DNA from: Actinomycetospora sp. TBRC 11914
Lineage (GTDB): Bacteria > Actinomycetota > Actinomycetes > Mycobacteriales > Pseudonocardiaceae
DNA length: 64,000 nucleotides
Assembly (NCBI RefSeq): GCF_012933465.1
Contig: NZ_JABBND010000025.1
Span: 1 to 64,000 of the forward strand
Reading direction: 5' to 3'
Shown one piece after another: positions 24,028 through 32,103 of this stretch (positions are counted from its first letter, which is position 1; every line of letters begins with the position of its first letter). The notes beneath the pieces were generated by a model. The model was not told the origin of the DNA, searched no databases, and worked only from the letters and a program-made list of their open reading frames with translations. The position numbers and the translations under genes were made by a program.

Positions 24028-24436
24028 GTGCGAAGAATAGCGAGACCCCCTGACATCCAGGTTCGGTGTAGCTCCGGGAGGGCCCCGGGGTGAGGCTCGC
24101 GGCGCGGGTGTCCACGGCTGCCACCAACTGGATGCTCACCGACGGTCGAGACACCCGTGGCGCGGCCGAGGCGAGCGAGCCGTCGTCGGCCGGTTCGTGC
24201 GGTGGTGGGGCGCCGGGGCCGCCGGCCGCGGGTCGCGCCGACTCGGCCCCGGGCGGCGCGGCAGCGGACGGATCCGTGGCGGCGCGACCGAGTCGCGGCG
24301 ACTCGGTCGCTCCGGAGGCCTTCGTCGTGGGGAACGCGGAGCCGTCGACGACTTCTGCGCAGATGTCCGGTCGAGGGCTCGCCGTGGTCGTGGCAAGCAG
24401 CGGGCCCGCGTCGCTCGGCCGCTGCTGCGCGCCGGA
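24028..24436. other. 409-bp non-coding region
   Basis: Between the HNH start and the end of the carbohydrate operon. A plus-strand frame is open through most of it but is low-complexity and without a ribosome site. The only clear structure is the 12-bp hairpin annotated at 24284-24310. It probably includes the HNH gene promoter. Confidence 0.4.
24284..24310. terminator. Strong 12-bp hairpin
   Basis: Perfect inverted repeat GCGACCGAGTCG-CGG-CGACTCGGTCGC with a 3-nt loop, positioned 127 bp past the end of the minus-strand histidine phosphatase gene. Best read as the terminator of the MFS-kinase-phosphatase operon. Confidence 0.6.
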
Positions 24437-25045
24437 TCAGACGCTCGGGACGTTGTACGCGAGGAGGGCCGCCGGACCGGCCGGTGCGGGCCGCACGACG
24501 GTGCGCGCCGCGCCGCCCACCCGCGGGAACACGCGGCGGTAGTCGTCGAGGGGGATGCCCAGGAGCTCACACAGCAGCAGCCGGATCAGGGTCTGGTGGG
24601 CGACGACGAGGACGCGCCCGTCGGGGTGCGCCGAGCCGACCTCCCGCAGCACCGGCATCGCCCGCGCCACCGCGTCGCGACCGGGTTCGCCGCCCGGCAG
24701 CGGCTGGGTCGCCGGCCGGGCGAGGAAGGCGTCGCGCTCGGCGGGGAACCGCGCGGCCATCTCCTCGCGGGTGAGGCCGTCGCCGGCGCCGAAGTCGACC
24801 TCGACCAGCCGCGGGTCGACCTCCGCGACGTGGCCGGCGGCCTTCGCGGCGGCCTCGGCGGTGTCCCGGGCACGGGGCGACGGCGAGGTCACCACCGCGT
24901 CGAGCCCGGCCGTCGCCGCCCAGCGGGCCAGCGCCGCGGCCTGCTCGCGACCCCGTGCGGACAGGGGGACGTCGGAGCGGCCGGTGTAGCGGTTCTCGGC
25001 GTGCCAGACGGTCTCGCCGTGGCGGACCAGGACGATCTCGGTCAC
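24437..25045 (-). CDS. Histidine phosphatase family protein
   Basis: A 202-residue phosphoglycerate-mutase-like phosphatase. RHG motif in VLVRHGETVWHAENRYTGRS at the N-terminus, the second Arg/Glu region (DFGAGDGLTREEMAARFP), and the distal catalytic His in RVLVVAHQTLIRLLL. It hydrolyses a phosphomonoester through a phosphohistidine. GTG at 25045 overlaps the preceding kinase stop by 4 nt, so it is the last gene of the MFS-kinase-phosphatase operon; an ATG three codons upstream is possible. The target may be a sugar phosphate from this pathway (inference). Confidence 0.85.
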   Translation of the reverse strand: MTEIVLVRHGETVWHAENRYTGRSDVPLSARGREQAAALARWAATAGLDAVVTSPSPRARDTAEAAAKAAGHVAEVDPRLVEVDFGAGDGLTREEMAARFPAERDAFLARPATQPLPGGEPGRDAVARAMPVLREVGSAHPDGRVLVVAHQTLIRLLLCELLGIPLDDYRRVFPRVGGAARTVVRPAPAGPAALLAYNVPSV

Positions 25046-26529
25046 GGCCCGCATCCTTCCGGCAGCCACCCGCGCGCGACGAGTGCGGCCCGGAAGGTCT
25101 CGTAGCGCTCGTCCGCGGCCGGCGCGTGCCGGGGCTCGAGGACCTCGCCCCGGTGCACCATGACCTCGGCGGTCGCGACCAGGTCGGGCTCGTCGTCGGC
25201 GGCCGCACGCGCGAGCACGGCCATGCCGAACGCGGGCTCGGCGTGGCGGGGCCGGTGCAGGGGGACGCCGAGGACGTCGGCGCGACGCTGGTTCCACCAC
25301 CGGTTGGCGGTGGCGCCGCCGGTGATCGTGCGCGGGCCGGTGACGTCGGCGCCCAGTCCAGCCAGGTGCTCGAAGGCCAGCCGCTCGACGAACGCGACGC
25401 CCTCCGCGATGCCGGCGAAGGCCTGCCGCTCGCCGACCGCGCCGACCAGCTCGTCCAGCCCCCGGGCGTGCCGATCGTCCAGCCAGAAGCCGGCCGCGTC
25501 GGGCGCCGCGAACGGGAACCGCTCGCCCCGCCCTGACAGCGGGTAGACGACCGGTACCACCGGCGGCTCGTGGGCCAGCAGGGCCGCGGTGTGCTCCTCG
25601 AAGCGCCCCGGCGCGACGAGCTCGGCGAGGACGGCGGCCCCGGTGCTGGACGCCCCGCCGGGCCACCAGCCGCCCTGGGGCCCGAGGTGGCAGTAGACCG
25701 ACCCGGTGGGGTCGCGCAGCAGTTGCTCGGTGACGCCCTTGAGCACCAGCGTGGTGCCGAGCACGGTGTTCCAGGACCCGGGGGTGACCGCGCCGGCGGC
25801 GAGCTGGGCGGCGCAGCCGTCGGTCATGCCGGCGACCACCGGCGTGCCCGCTCGCAGCCCGGTGCGCTCGGCGACCGCAGCGTCGACGCCACCCACGACG
25901 GTGCCCGGCCGGACGACGTCGGGCAGCTGCGCCGGGTCGATCCCGAGTGCGCCGAGGACCTCGGTGGGCCAGCGGCGCGCCACGAGGTCGTAGCCGGTCT
26001 TGAGCGCGGAGCTGGTGTCGGTGGCGACCGGGTGCCCGACGAGGTGGGCGTTGACCACGTCGCCCTGGTGGCGGACCCGTCCGCCCGGGTGGTCGGCCAG
26101 GAGCGGGAGCAGGGTGGGCAGCGCCCAGGTGGGGCCGACCACGTAGCCGAGCCGCTCCCACACCGCCGCCCCGGCCTCGCGGACGCGGTCGAGGTGGGCC
26201 GCGCCCCTGGCATCGTCGTACATGACGCCCGGGGTCAGCGCGGCCTCCCGCTCGTCGACCAGCACGACGCTGCCCGAGGTGGCGTCCACGGCGAGCCCGT
26301 GGACCCGGCCGACGTCGACCGCCCCGGCGATCTCGCCGAGGACCTCCTCGGCCGCGCGGCACCACTCCTCGGGCCGCTGCTCGTGACGGGCGCCGCCGTC
26401 GGCGCCCCGGTCCCGGCGGCTGTGCAGCGGCCGCGATGCCGCCGCGCGGACCTCGCCGTCGTCGTCGACGGCGAGCGCCCGGACGCCCTGGGTGCCGAGG
26501 TCGACCCCGACGACGACGCGTCCGGTCAC
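25042..26529 (-). CDS. FGGY-family carbohydrate kinase (operon 1)
   Basis: A 495-residue sugar kinase. Phosphate-1 motif VVGVDLGTQGVRALAVDDDG at the start, a substrate region (YVVGPTWALPTLLPLLADHP), TGYDLVARRWPTEVLGALGI, GSWNTVLGTTLVLKGV, and an ATP-site segment TITGGATANRWWNQRRADVL. It phosphorylates a pentulose, polyol or related sugar. GTG start overlaps the MFS stop by 4 nt and its own stop overlaps the phosphatase start by 4 nt: a tightly coupled operon. It differs clearly from the FGGY kinase of the divergent operon (30584-32098), so the two probably act on different substrates. Confidence 0.86.
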   Translation of the reverse strand: MTGRVVVGVDLGTQGVRALAVDDDGEVRAAASRPLHSRRDRGADGGARHEQRPEEWCRAAEEVLGEIAGAVDVGRVHGLAVDATSGSVVLVDEREAALTPGVMYDDARGAAHLDRVREAGAAVWERLGYVVGPTWALPTLLPLLADHPGGRVRHQGDVVNAHLVGHPVATDTSSALKTGYDLVARRWPTEVLGALGIDPAQLPDVVRPGTVVGGVDAAVAERTGLRAGTPVVAGMTDGCAAQLAAGAVTPGSWNTVLGTTLVLKGVTEQLLRDPTGSVYCHLGPQGGWWPGGASSTGAAVLAELVAPGRFEEHTAALLAHEPPVVPVVYPLSGRGERFPFAAPDAAGFWLDDRHARGLDELVGAVGERQAFAGIAEGVAFVERLAFEHLAGLGADVTGPRTITGGATANRWWNQRRADVLGVPLHRPRHAEPAFGMAVLARAAADDEPDLVATAEVMVHRGEVLEPRHAPAADERYETFRAALVARGWLPEGCGP

Positions 26530-27887
26530 GCCGCCTGCGTGCGCGGGGCCGCCGGGAGCCGGCGGGCGACGCCGGGATCGACGTCCGAGCGGATGAGCAG
26601 CGAGATCCCCGCGACGACGAGGTACATCAGGCAGTAGGCCACCGCGACGCCGCCACCGCCGGTGAGCGGGTAGAGGGCGGTGACGGTCAGCGGGCCCAGC
26701 AGGGCGGCTCCGCCTGCGCCCGTGTTGAGGATCGCCAGCGCCGCCCCCTTGTCCTTGGGCGCCACCATCGACGGCATCAGCGCCGACAGCGGGACGAACC
26801 CGGCCAGCACGATCCCGTACACGGCGCCGAGGATGGCGGTCAGCAGGAAGTCCTGCGAGGCGATCGCCCCGAAGTACCACAGCGGCGTCGCCACGGCGCA
26901 GCCCAGACACCCGAAGACGGTGACGGTGCGGCGCCAGCCGAAGCGGTCGCCGAAGACGCCGAAGAACAGGTTGGCGCCGATGTTGGCGGCGTAGGCCACC
27001 GTGGAGAGCACCGCGACCTGGGCGGTCGTCAGGAAGCCGCCGCCCGGGGTGTCCGGGCCGAACACGAACGGGAACATCGCGAAGAACCCGTACTGCGGGG
27101 CGGTGTTCACCAACCGCACGAAGAAGCCGGCGACGGTGCGCTTGTCGCGCCACAGGATGTCGATGCCCTCGAGCAGCCGGCGCGGGCTGCGCGGGTGGGC
27201 GACGGTCTCGTCGGCGATCGGCCGCAGCCCGTGGGCCTCGGTGACGGCGAAGCACCCGATGGCCGCCCCGACGACGACCAGCACCAGCGAGATGACCAGG
27301 GTGCTGTACTGGCTGATCCCCAGCGGCCCCACGCACAGCGCGGCGAGCGCGGCCCCGAGCGTCGGCAGGCCGCCGGTGAACGCGAACCAGAACCAGCCGG
27401 CGGCCGAGCCCCGCATCCGCGCGGGGGCGATCGTCTGGATCCACACCAGGAACGAGAAGGCGAACAGGGGATAGGCCAGGCCGCGGACCGCATAGGAGGT
27501 GATGATCAGCGGGGCGTTCTGCGCCGGCACCGCGACGAACAGGAACACCAGCTCGAAGACCACCCAGATCGCGGCGCCCAGCCACATCACCCGGCGCGGG
27601 CCCCAGATGGCCGAGAGGGTGCCGGAGAACCACGACGCCACCAGCGCGGCCACGCCGTAGAGGGTCACCGTGGCGAACGAGGCCTGGCTGCCCGACAGAC
27701 CGCCGCCGGCGGGGTCGGCGAGGAAGGCCGACAGGAAGCTGGTCTCGACGCCGTCGCCGATCATGAAGACCAGGACGGCGACGAACCCCCACCGCAGCGC
27801 GTACGGGATCCCCCAGCGTTCGAGCAGGGGCCGGGGCGTGCCCTCGACGTCGTCGGTGCGGATCGGGGCGTCGTTGCCCTCGCTCAT
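26526..27887 (-). CDS. MFS polyol/sugar transporter (RbtT/DalT/CsbX type)
   Basis: A 453-residue, 12-helix major facilitator. The N-terminal PLLERWGIPYALRWGFVAVL and VFMIGDGVETSFLSAFLA match the RbtT/DalT/CsbX polyol:H+ symporter group. GWFWFAFTGGLPTLGAALAA and PSMVAPKDKGAALAILNTGA are further family-like segments. The ATG at 27887 follows GGAGG (5 nt). First gene of operon 1 after deoR. Probably imports a pentitol-like polyol. The DeoR-type motif at 27935 lies 48 bp upstream. Confidence 0.84.
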   Translation of the reverse strand: MSEGNDAPIRTDDVEGTPRPLLERWGIPYALRWGFVAVLVFMIGDGVETSFLSAFLADPAGGGLSGSQASFATVTLYGVAALVASWFSGTLSAIWGPRRVMWLGAAIWVVFELVFLFVAVPAQNAPLIITSYAVRGLAYPLFAFSFLVWIQTIAPARMRGSAAGWFWFAFTGGLPTLGAALAALCVGPLGISQYSTLVISLVLVVVGAAIGCFAVTEAHGLRPIADETVAHPRSPRRLLEGIDILWRDKRTVAGFFVRLVNTAPQYGFFAMFPFVFGPDTPGGGFLTTAQVAVLSTVAYAANIGANLFFGVFGDRFGWRRTVTVFGCLGCAVATPLWYFGAIASQDFLLTAILGAVYGIVLAGFVPLSALMPSMVAPKDKGAALAILNTGAGGAALLGPLTVTALYPLTGGGGVAVAYCLMYLVVAGISLLIRSDVDPGVARRLPAAPRTQAA

Positions 27888-27934
27888 GGTGGCCTCCACG
27901 GGGCTGTGCGGCGCACCACGTTTACCAATCTGAG

Positions 27935-27947
27935 TGTTAATATCACA
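27935..27947. promoter_or_regulatory. Candidate DeoR operator, copy 1
   Basis: TGTTAATATCACA, an imperfect palindrome in a short AT-rich island, 48 bp before the MFS start and just past the deoR stop. An equivalent (TGTTAACTTCACA) precedes the divergent aldolase operon at 28819. They match at 11 of 13 positions. Binding by the DeoR protein is inferred. Confidence 0.55.
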
Positions 27948-27962
27948 ACCCTCGACGAGACT

Positions 27963-28754
27963 TCAGGTGGGCGCCACGGTCACCCGCGTGTGCTCCCGGA
28001 GCTCGACCAGCAGGTCGTCGCCGACGCCGTCGTCGATCACGAGGGCGTCGAAGACCTCGAGCGGGCGCACCTGGTGCAGCGCCCGCCGGGGCGCCTTGCT
28101 GGAGTCCATGAGCAGCACCGTGCGGGTCGCCGCCTCGATCATCGCCCGCTTGACCAGGACGATGTCCTGCTCCTGGTGGTAGGTCATCGAGCCCGTCATC
28201 GACGAGGTGGAGACGAAGGCCGAGTCCACCGCCATCGAGGCCACCGACTCACAGCAGGCGATGCCGCCGAACGAGTCGTGGGTGCGCGAGTAGTCGCCTC
28301 CCAGCCCGATGAGCCGCACCTCGGGGACGTCCTTGAGCAGCTGCAGCGCCGGCAGGTAATTGGTCACCACGGTCAGCGGACCGACCTCGTGCAGGCGCTC
28401 GACCAGCGCCAACGTGGTGGAGGAGTCGTCGACCATGATCGACGAGCCCGGCTCCACCATGGCCAGGGCGGCGTCCGCGATCGCCGCCTTCTGCGCGCGG
28501 TGGCGGGTCCGCCGGAACTCCGAGTGCGACTCGAACACCGACGTCGGCTGCGCGGAGACCCCGCCGCGGTACTTGCGCACCAGGCCGCGCCGGACGAGCT
28601 CGTCGACGTCGCGGTGCACCGTCATCAGGCTGACCCCGGTCAGCTCCACGAGCTCGGCGGCGCTGGCCGACCCCGCCGCGAGGACGTGGTCGACGATCTG
28701 CTGCTGACGAGCGGTGCGCGGGTGCACCGCCCCGCCCGGGGCCGGGGGACTCAT
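27963..28754 (-). CDS. DeoR/GlpR-family transcriptional regulator
   Basis: A 263-residue repressor. N-terminal winged helix (TARQQQIVDHVLAAGSASAA; ELTGVSLMTVHRDVDELVRR), then the DeoR effector domain with SIMVDDSSTTLALVERLHE and a C-terminal VLLMDSSKAPRRAL. Such proteins sense phosphorylated sugars. It sits at the junction of two divergent carbohydrate operons and the 13-bp motif occurs on both sides of it, so it probably controls both. ATG at 28754. Confidence 0.9.
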   Translation of the reverse strand: MSPPAPGGAVHPRTARQQQIVDHVLAAGSASAAELVELTGVSLMTVHRDVDELVRRGLVRKYRGGVSAQPTSVFESHSEFRRTRHRAQKAAIADAALAMVEPGSSIMVDDSSTTLALVERLHEVGPLTVVTNYLPALQLLKDVPEVRLIGLGGDYSRTHDSFGGIACCESVASMAVDSAFVSTSSMTGSMTYHQEQDIVLVKRAMIEAATRTVLLMDSSKAPRRALHQVRPLEVFDALVIDDGVGDDLLVELREHTRVTVAPT

Positions 28755-28818
28755 GGACCCAGCCTCCCGGACGTGGTGGCGCGCGCCACAACGAGGGGTT
28801 TCGTCCTCACATTCGCGA

Positions 28819-28831
28819 TGTTAACTTCACA
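28819..28831. promoter_or_regulatory. Candidate DeoR operator, copy 2
   Basis: TGTTAACTTCACA lies between deoR and the aldolase gene, 38 bp before the aldolase start. It shares TGTTAA-NN-TCACA with the copy at 27935 in the same orientation. It could repress the aldolase operon and autoregulate deoR. Confidence 0.55.
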
Positions 28832-28868
28832 GGCGGTCCGCAACGGTGCGACGAGGGGAGCAGGCCCC

Positions 28869-29513
28869 GTGCTGATGGAGCAGGAACGCCTCGAGCTGGT
28901 CGAGTACTGCCGCCGGATGCAGGCCGACGACCTGACCGTCGGGACGTCGGGCAACCTCAGCATCCGTCGCGGGGACCACGTCGCGATCACCCCGAGCGGC
29001 GCGGCCTACGAGGACCTCACCGCGGAGTCGATCTGCGTGGTGACGGTCGACGGCGAGCAGGTCGACGGGACGCTGGAGCCCTCCTCCGAGGTCCCGATGC
29101 ACACGCTGGTCTACGAGCACACCGACGCCACCGCCGTGGTGCACACCCACCCGCTGTACGCGAGCGCGTTGTCGGTGCTGCTCGACGAGCTCCCGCCCGT
29201 GCACTACATGATCGCCCTGCTGGGCGGCCCGGTCCGGGTGGCGCCCTACGCCACGTACGGCAGCCGCGAGCTGGCCGAGCACAGCGTCACCGCGATGCGG
29301 GGGCGCTTCGGGGTCCTGTTGCAGAACCACGGCGCCACCACCCACGGCGAGAGCCTCGCCAAGGCCTACACCCGCAGCGTGTACCTCGAGTGGATCTGCC
29401 GGATGTACCACCAGGCGCGGCTGCTGGGCGAGCCCCGGCTGCTGCCCCTCGACGAGATCGACCGGGTGGCGGCGAAGCTCGACAGCTACGGCCAGACGGT
29501 GCCGTCGCGCTGA
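28869..29513 (+). CDS. Class II aldolase (L-fuculose/ribulose-phosphate aldolase-like)
   Basis: A 214-residue zinc-dependent class II aldolase. Landmarks: TSGNLSIRRGDHVAITPSGA, the zinc His pair in TAVVHTHPLYASALS, a catalytic Glu in LEPSSEVPMHTLVYE, and the third His in LLQNHGATTHG. It splits a ketose 1-phosphate to a triose phosphate plus an aldehyde. GTG at 28869 has GGGGAG 8 nt upstream; an ATG two codons later is less well spaced. First gene of operon 2. Confidence 0.88.
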   Translation: MLMEQERLELVEYCRRMQADDLTVGTSGNLSIRRGDHVAITPSGAAYEDLTAESICVVTVDGEQVDGTLEPSSEVPMHTLVYEHTDATAVVHTHPLYASALSVLLDELPPVHYMIALLGGPVRVAPYATYGSRELAEHSVTAMRGRFGVLLQNHGATTHGESLAKAYTRSVYLEWICRMYHQARLLGEPRLLPLDEIDRVAAKLDSYGQTVPSR

Positions 29514-29531
29514 CGTCGGCAGGAGGACGCC

Positions 29532-30587
29532 ATGCAGGTGCTGTGCGCGGGGGACGAGTTCATCACCCCGACGATGCTGGTCGAGGCCGTCCGGTCCGAG
29601 CTGGCCGGGGAGGACGCCGGGTTCACCACCCACGCCAGCCGGTGGCCCGGCGAGCCCTGGTACGCCACCGGCGAGGTGGCCGAGGCGGCCGGCGCCGAGG
29701 ACGAGATCGTGGAGGCGGTCCGCGGGGTCGACCTGCTGGTCACCCACCTCGCGCCGGTGACCGAGCGCGTGCTCGCCGCCGCCGACCGGCTCCGGCTGGT
29801 CGCCACGCCCCGGGGCGGCCCCACCAACGTCGACCTCGACGCCGCGACCCGCCACGGCGTCGCCGTGGTGAACCTGCCCGGCCGCAACGCCCGCGCCGTC
29901 GCCGAGTTCACCGTCGGCATCCTCATCGCCGGCCGGCGCAACATCGCCCGCAGCCACGCGCGGATGCGCGAGGGCGAGTGGACCGGCGACCTCTACCGCT
30001 ACGACGAGGCCGGACCCGAGCTCGCCGGGCAGACGGTCGGTCTGGTCGGCCTCGGCCAGGTCGGCACCCGGGTCGCCGAGCTGCTGCGCGCCTTCGGCGT
30101 GCGGCTGCTGGCCGCCGATCCCTACGTCGACCCCGACGTCGCCACCGAGCGCGGCGTCCGGCTGGTCGGTCTCGACGAGCTCGTCGAGTCCAGCGACGTG
30201 ATCAGCCTCCACGCCCGGCTCACCCCCCAGACCCGGCGCATGATCGACGAGAAGGTGCTCGACCGGGTCCGGCCGGGCGCCTACCTCGTCAACACCGCCC
30301 GCGGCGACCTCGTCGACCACGACGCCCTCGTCGACGCGCTGCGCGCGGGCCGGCTGTCCGGCGCCGCGCTCGACGTCTACGCGGTCGAACCGCCCGCCGC
30401 CGATGACCCGCTGCGCACCATGCCCCAGGTGGTCACCGTGTCCCACCTCGCCGGCGCGTCCCGCGACGTGGCCCACCGGGCGGCCCGCCGGATCGCCGCC
30501 GACGTCGGCCGCTTCGTCGCCGGCCGCCCGCTCGAGCACTGCCTCAACCCCGAGGTCCTTCCGGCCCGACCGGGGGTGGCGTCGTGA
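29532..30587 (+). CDS. D-2-hydroxyacid dehydrogenase (PGDH-like)
   Basis: A 351-residue NAD(P)-dependent dehydrogenase. Rossmann motif GLVGLGQVGTRVAELL near residue 170, then PGAYLVNTARGDLVDHDALV and the catalytic His region (VVTVSHLAGASRDVAHRAAR). The Arg (TARGD) and Glu positions of the D-2-hydroxyacid family appear present. It lies between the aldolase and the kinase, starts 18 nt after the aldolase and overlaps the kinase by 4 nt. It may oxidise or reduce a pathway 2-oxo/hydroxyacid; the substrate is unknown. Confidence 0.85.
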   Translation: MQVLCAGDEFITPTMLVEAVRSELAGEDAGFTTHASRWPGEPWYATGEVAEAAGAEDEIVEAVRGVDLLVTHLAPVTERVLAAADRLRLVATPRGGPTNVDLDAATRHGVAVVNLPGRNARAVAEFTVGILIAGRRNIARSHARMREGEWTGDLYRYDEAGPELAGQTVGLVGLGQVGTRVAELLRAFGVRLLAADPYVDPDVATERGVRLVGLDELVESSDVISLHARLTPQTRRMIDEKVLDRVRPGAYLVNTARGDLVDHDALVDALRAGRLSGAALDVYAVEPPAADDPLRTMPQVVTVSHLAGASRDVAHRAARRIAADVGRFVAGRPLEHCLNPEVLPARPGVAS

Positions 30588-32098
30588 TCGTCGGTGTCGA
30601 CGTCGGGACCTCGCTCACCAAGGCGGACGCCTACGACGACCGCGGCCGGACGCTGGCCTCGGCGGAGCGGGCGTCCCGGCTGGAGCAGTACCCCGAAGGG
30701 CGGGTCGAACAGGACCTCGAGGACGTCGTCGCGTCGGTGGCCGACGTCGTGCACCGCGTGGTCGCCGACGCGGGCGGCGAGGAGGTCCGGGCACTGGCCC
30801 TGACCGGGCAGGGCGACGGGCTGTGGTTGCGCGACGCCGCGGGCGCCGCGACCCGCCCGCCGATCTCCTGGCTAGACGACCGCGCCGCCGACGTCGTCCG
30901 CGCCTGGCAGGACGACGGCACCCTCGCCGCGGTCTACCGCCGCACCGGGGCCGCCCTGTTCCCCGGCTGCCACGCCCCGCTGCTGGTCTCCCTCGAGCAC
31001 GACGAGCCGGAGGCGCTCGAACGGGCCGCGGTGGCCGGCTACTGCGTCGACGCGCTGGTGCAGCGGCTGACCGGCGTCGTCACCGTCGACGCGTCGGACG
31101 CCTCGCTGCCCTTCCTCGACGTCGTGTCCCGCCGGTACGACGACGCCGCCCTCGCGGCGTGCGGGGTCTCCCACCACCGGAGCCTGCTGCCGGACCCGGC
31201 ACCGTCGGGATCGCTGTTCGCCCTCGACCGGCGGGGCGCCGGGATCACCGGTCTGCCGATCGGCACGCCGGTGACCGGTGGGCCGTTCGACCTCCCGGCC
31301 TGCGCGGTCGGCGCCGGGCTGTCCACCCCCGGCGACGGCCTGCTCATCATCGGCACGACCCTCGCGTGCGAGGTCTTCACCGACCGCGTCGCGCCGGAGG
31401 AGCCCGACGACGCGGCGGGCCCCGAACCGGCCGGGATGTGGCTCTGCACCCCGCGGGAGGAGATGTGGCTGCGGGCCATGCCCGCCATGGTCGGCACCGC
31501 CGGGCTCGACTGGCTCCTCGACCTCCTCGGGGTCGGCATCGACGCGCTCCCCGGGCTGCTCGAGGGCACGCGGCCCGGCGCCGGGGGCGTCTCGGCGCTG
31601 CCGTTCCTGTCGGCGTCGGGGGAGCGCGCCCCGTTCGTCGACACCCGCGCCCGCGGCCAGCTCGAGGGCGTCACCCTGGGGACCTCGCGCGGGGACGTCG
31701 TCCGCGCCGTGTGCGAGGGCATCGCCTACACCGCCAAGCACTGCTTCGAGCGGGCCGCGTCCGCCGCCGACCGGGCCGGACGGCTCGTCGCGTGCGGCGG
31801 TGGTTCCCGCTCCCGGGCCTGGGCGCAGATCTTCGCCGACGTGCTCGAGCGTCCGCTGGTGGTCCCCGACGATCCCGGCCTCGGCACCCGGGGCGCGGCG
31901 ATGACCGCCGCGCGGGCGCTCGGCGACGACGTCGACCCCGCCACCTGGGCCGCCCCGTCCCACACCGTGGAGCCCGGCCCCGACGCCCACACCTGCTACG
32001 CCGAGGGCTACCTGCGCTACCGCGCCCACGTCGACACCGCCCGCGAGTTCTGGGCCCGGCAGGCCCAGGGCTTCCGACGCGCGCCCCACCCGGAGTGA
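30584..32098 (+). CDS. FGGY-family carbohydrate kinase (operon 2)
   Basis: A 504-residue kinase. Phosphate motif IVGVDVGTSLTKADAYDDRG, substrate helix EQYPEGRVEQDLEDVVASVA, DGLWLRDAAGAATRPPISWL, GTTLACEVFTD and the ATP-binding segment LVACGGGSRSRAWAQIFADV. It resembles erythritol kinase/AI-2 kinase-like FGGY proteins more than xylulokinase. GTG start overlapping the dehydrogenase stop by 4 nt, and coupled to the FucP-like transporter. Phosphorylates the operon's imported sugar (inference). Confidence 0.86.
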   Translation: MIVGVDVGTSLTKADAYDDRGRTLASAERASRLEQYPEGRVEQDLEDVVASVADVVHRVVADAGGEEVRALALTGQGDGLWLRDAAGAATRPPISWLDDRAADVVRAWQDDGTLAAVYRRTGAALFPGCHAPLLVSLEHDEPEALERAAVAGYCVDALVQRLTGVVTVDASDASLPFLDVVSRRYDDAALAACGVSHHRSLLPDPAPSGSLFALDRRGAGITGLPIGTPVTGGPFDLPACAVGAGLSTPGDGLLIIGTTLACEVFTDRVAPEEPDDAAGPEPAGMWLCTPREEMWLRAMPAMVGTAGLDWLLDLLGVGIDALPGLLEGTRPGAGGVSALPFLSASGERAPFVDTRARGQLEGVTLGTSRGDVVRAVCEGIAYTAKHCFERAASAADRAGRLVACGGGSRSRAWAQIFADVLERPLVVPDDPGLGTRGAAMTAARALGDDVDPATWAAPSHTVEPGPDAHTCYAEGYLRYRAHVDTAREFWARQAQGFRRAPHPE

Positions 32099-32103
32099 TC
32101 CCC

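Noticed and set aside
24090-24542. 150-residue plus-strand frame past the HNH gene
   Set aside because: Low-complexity Ala/Gly/Pro/Ser sequence, runs over a terminator hairpin and into the antisense of the phosphatase gene.
26436-28868. Upstream part of a 1025-residue plus-strand frame leading into the aldolase
   Set aside because: Composition is Gln/His/Arg shadow of the MFS and deoR genes; the aldolase has its own ribosome site and GTG.
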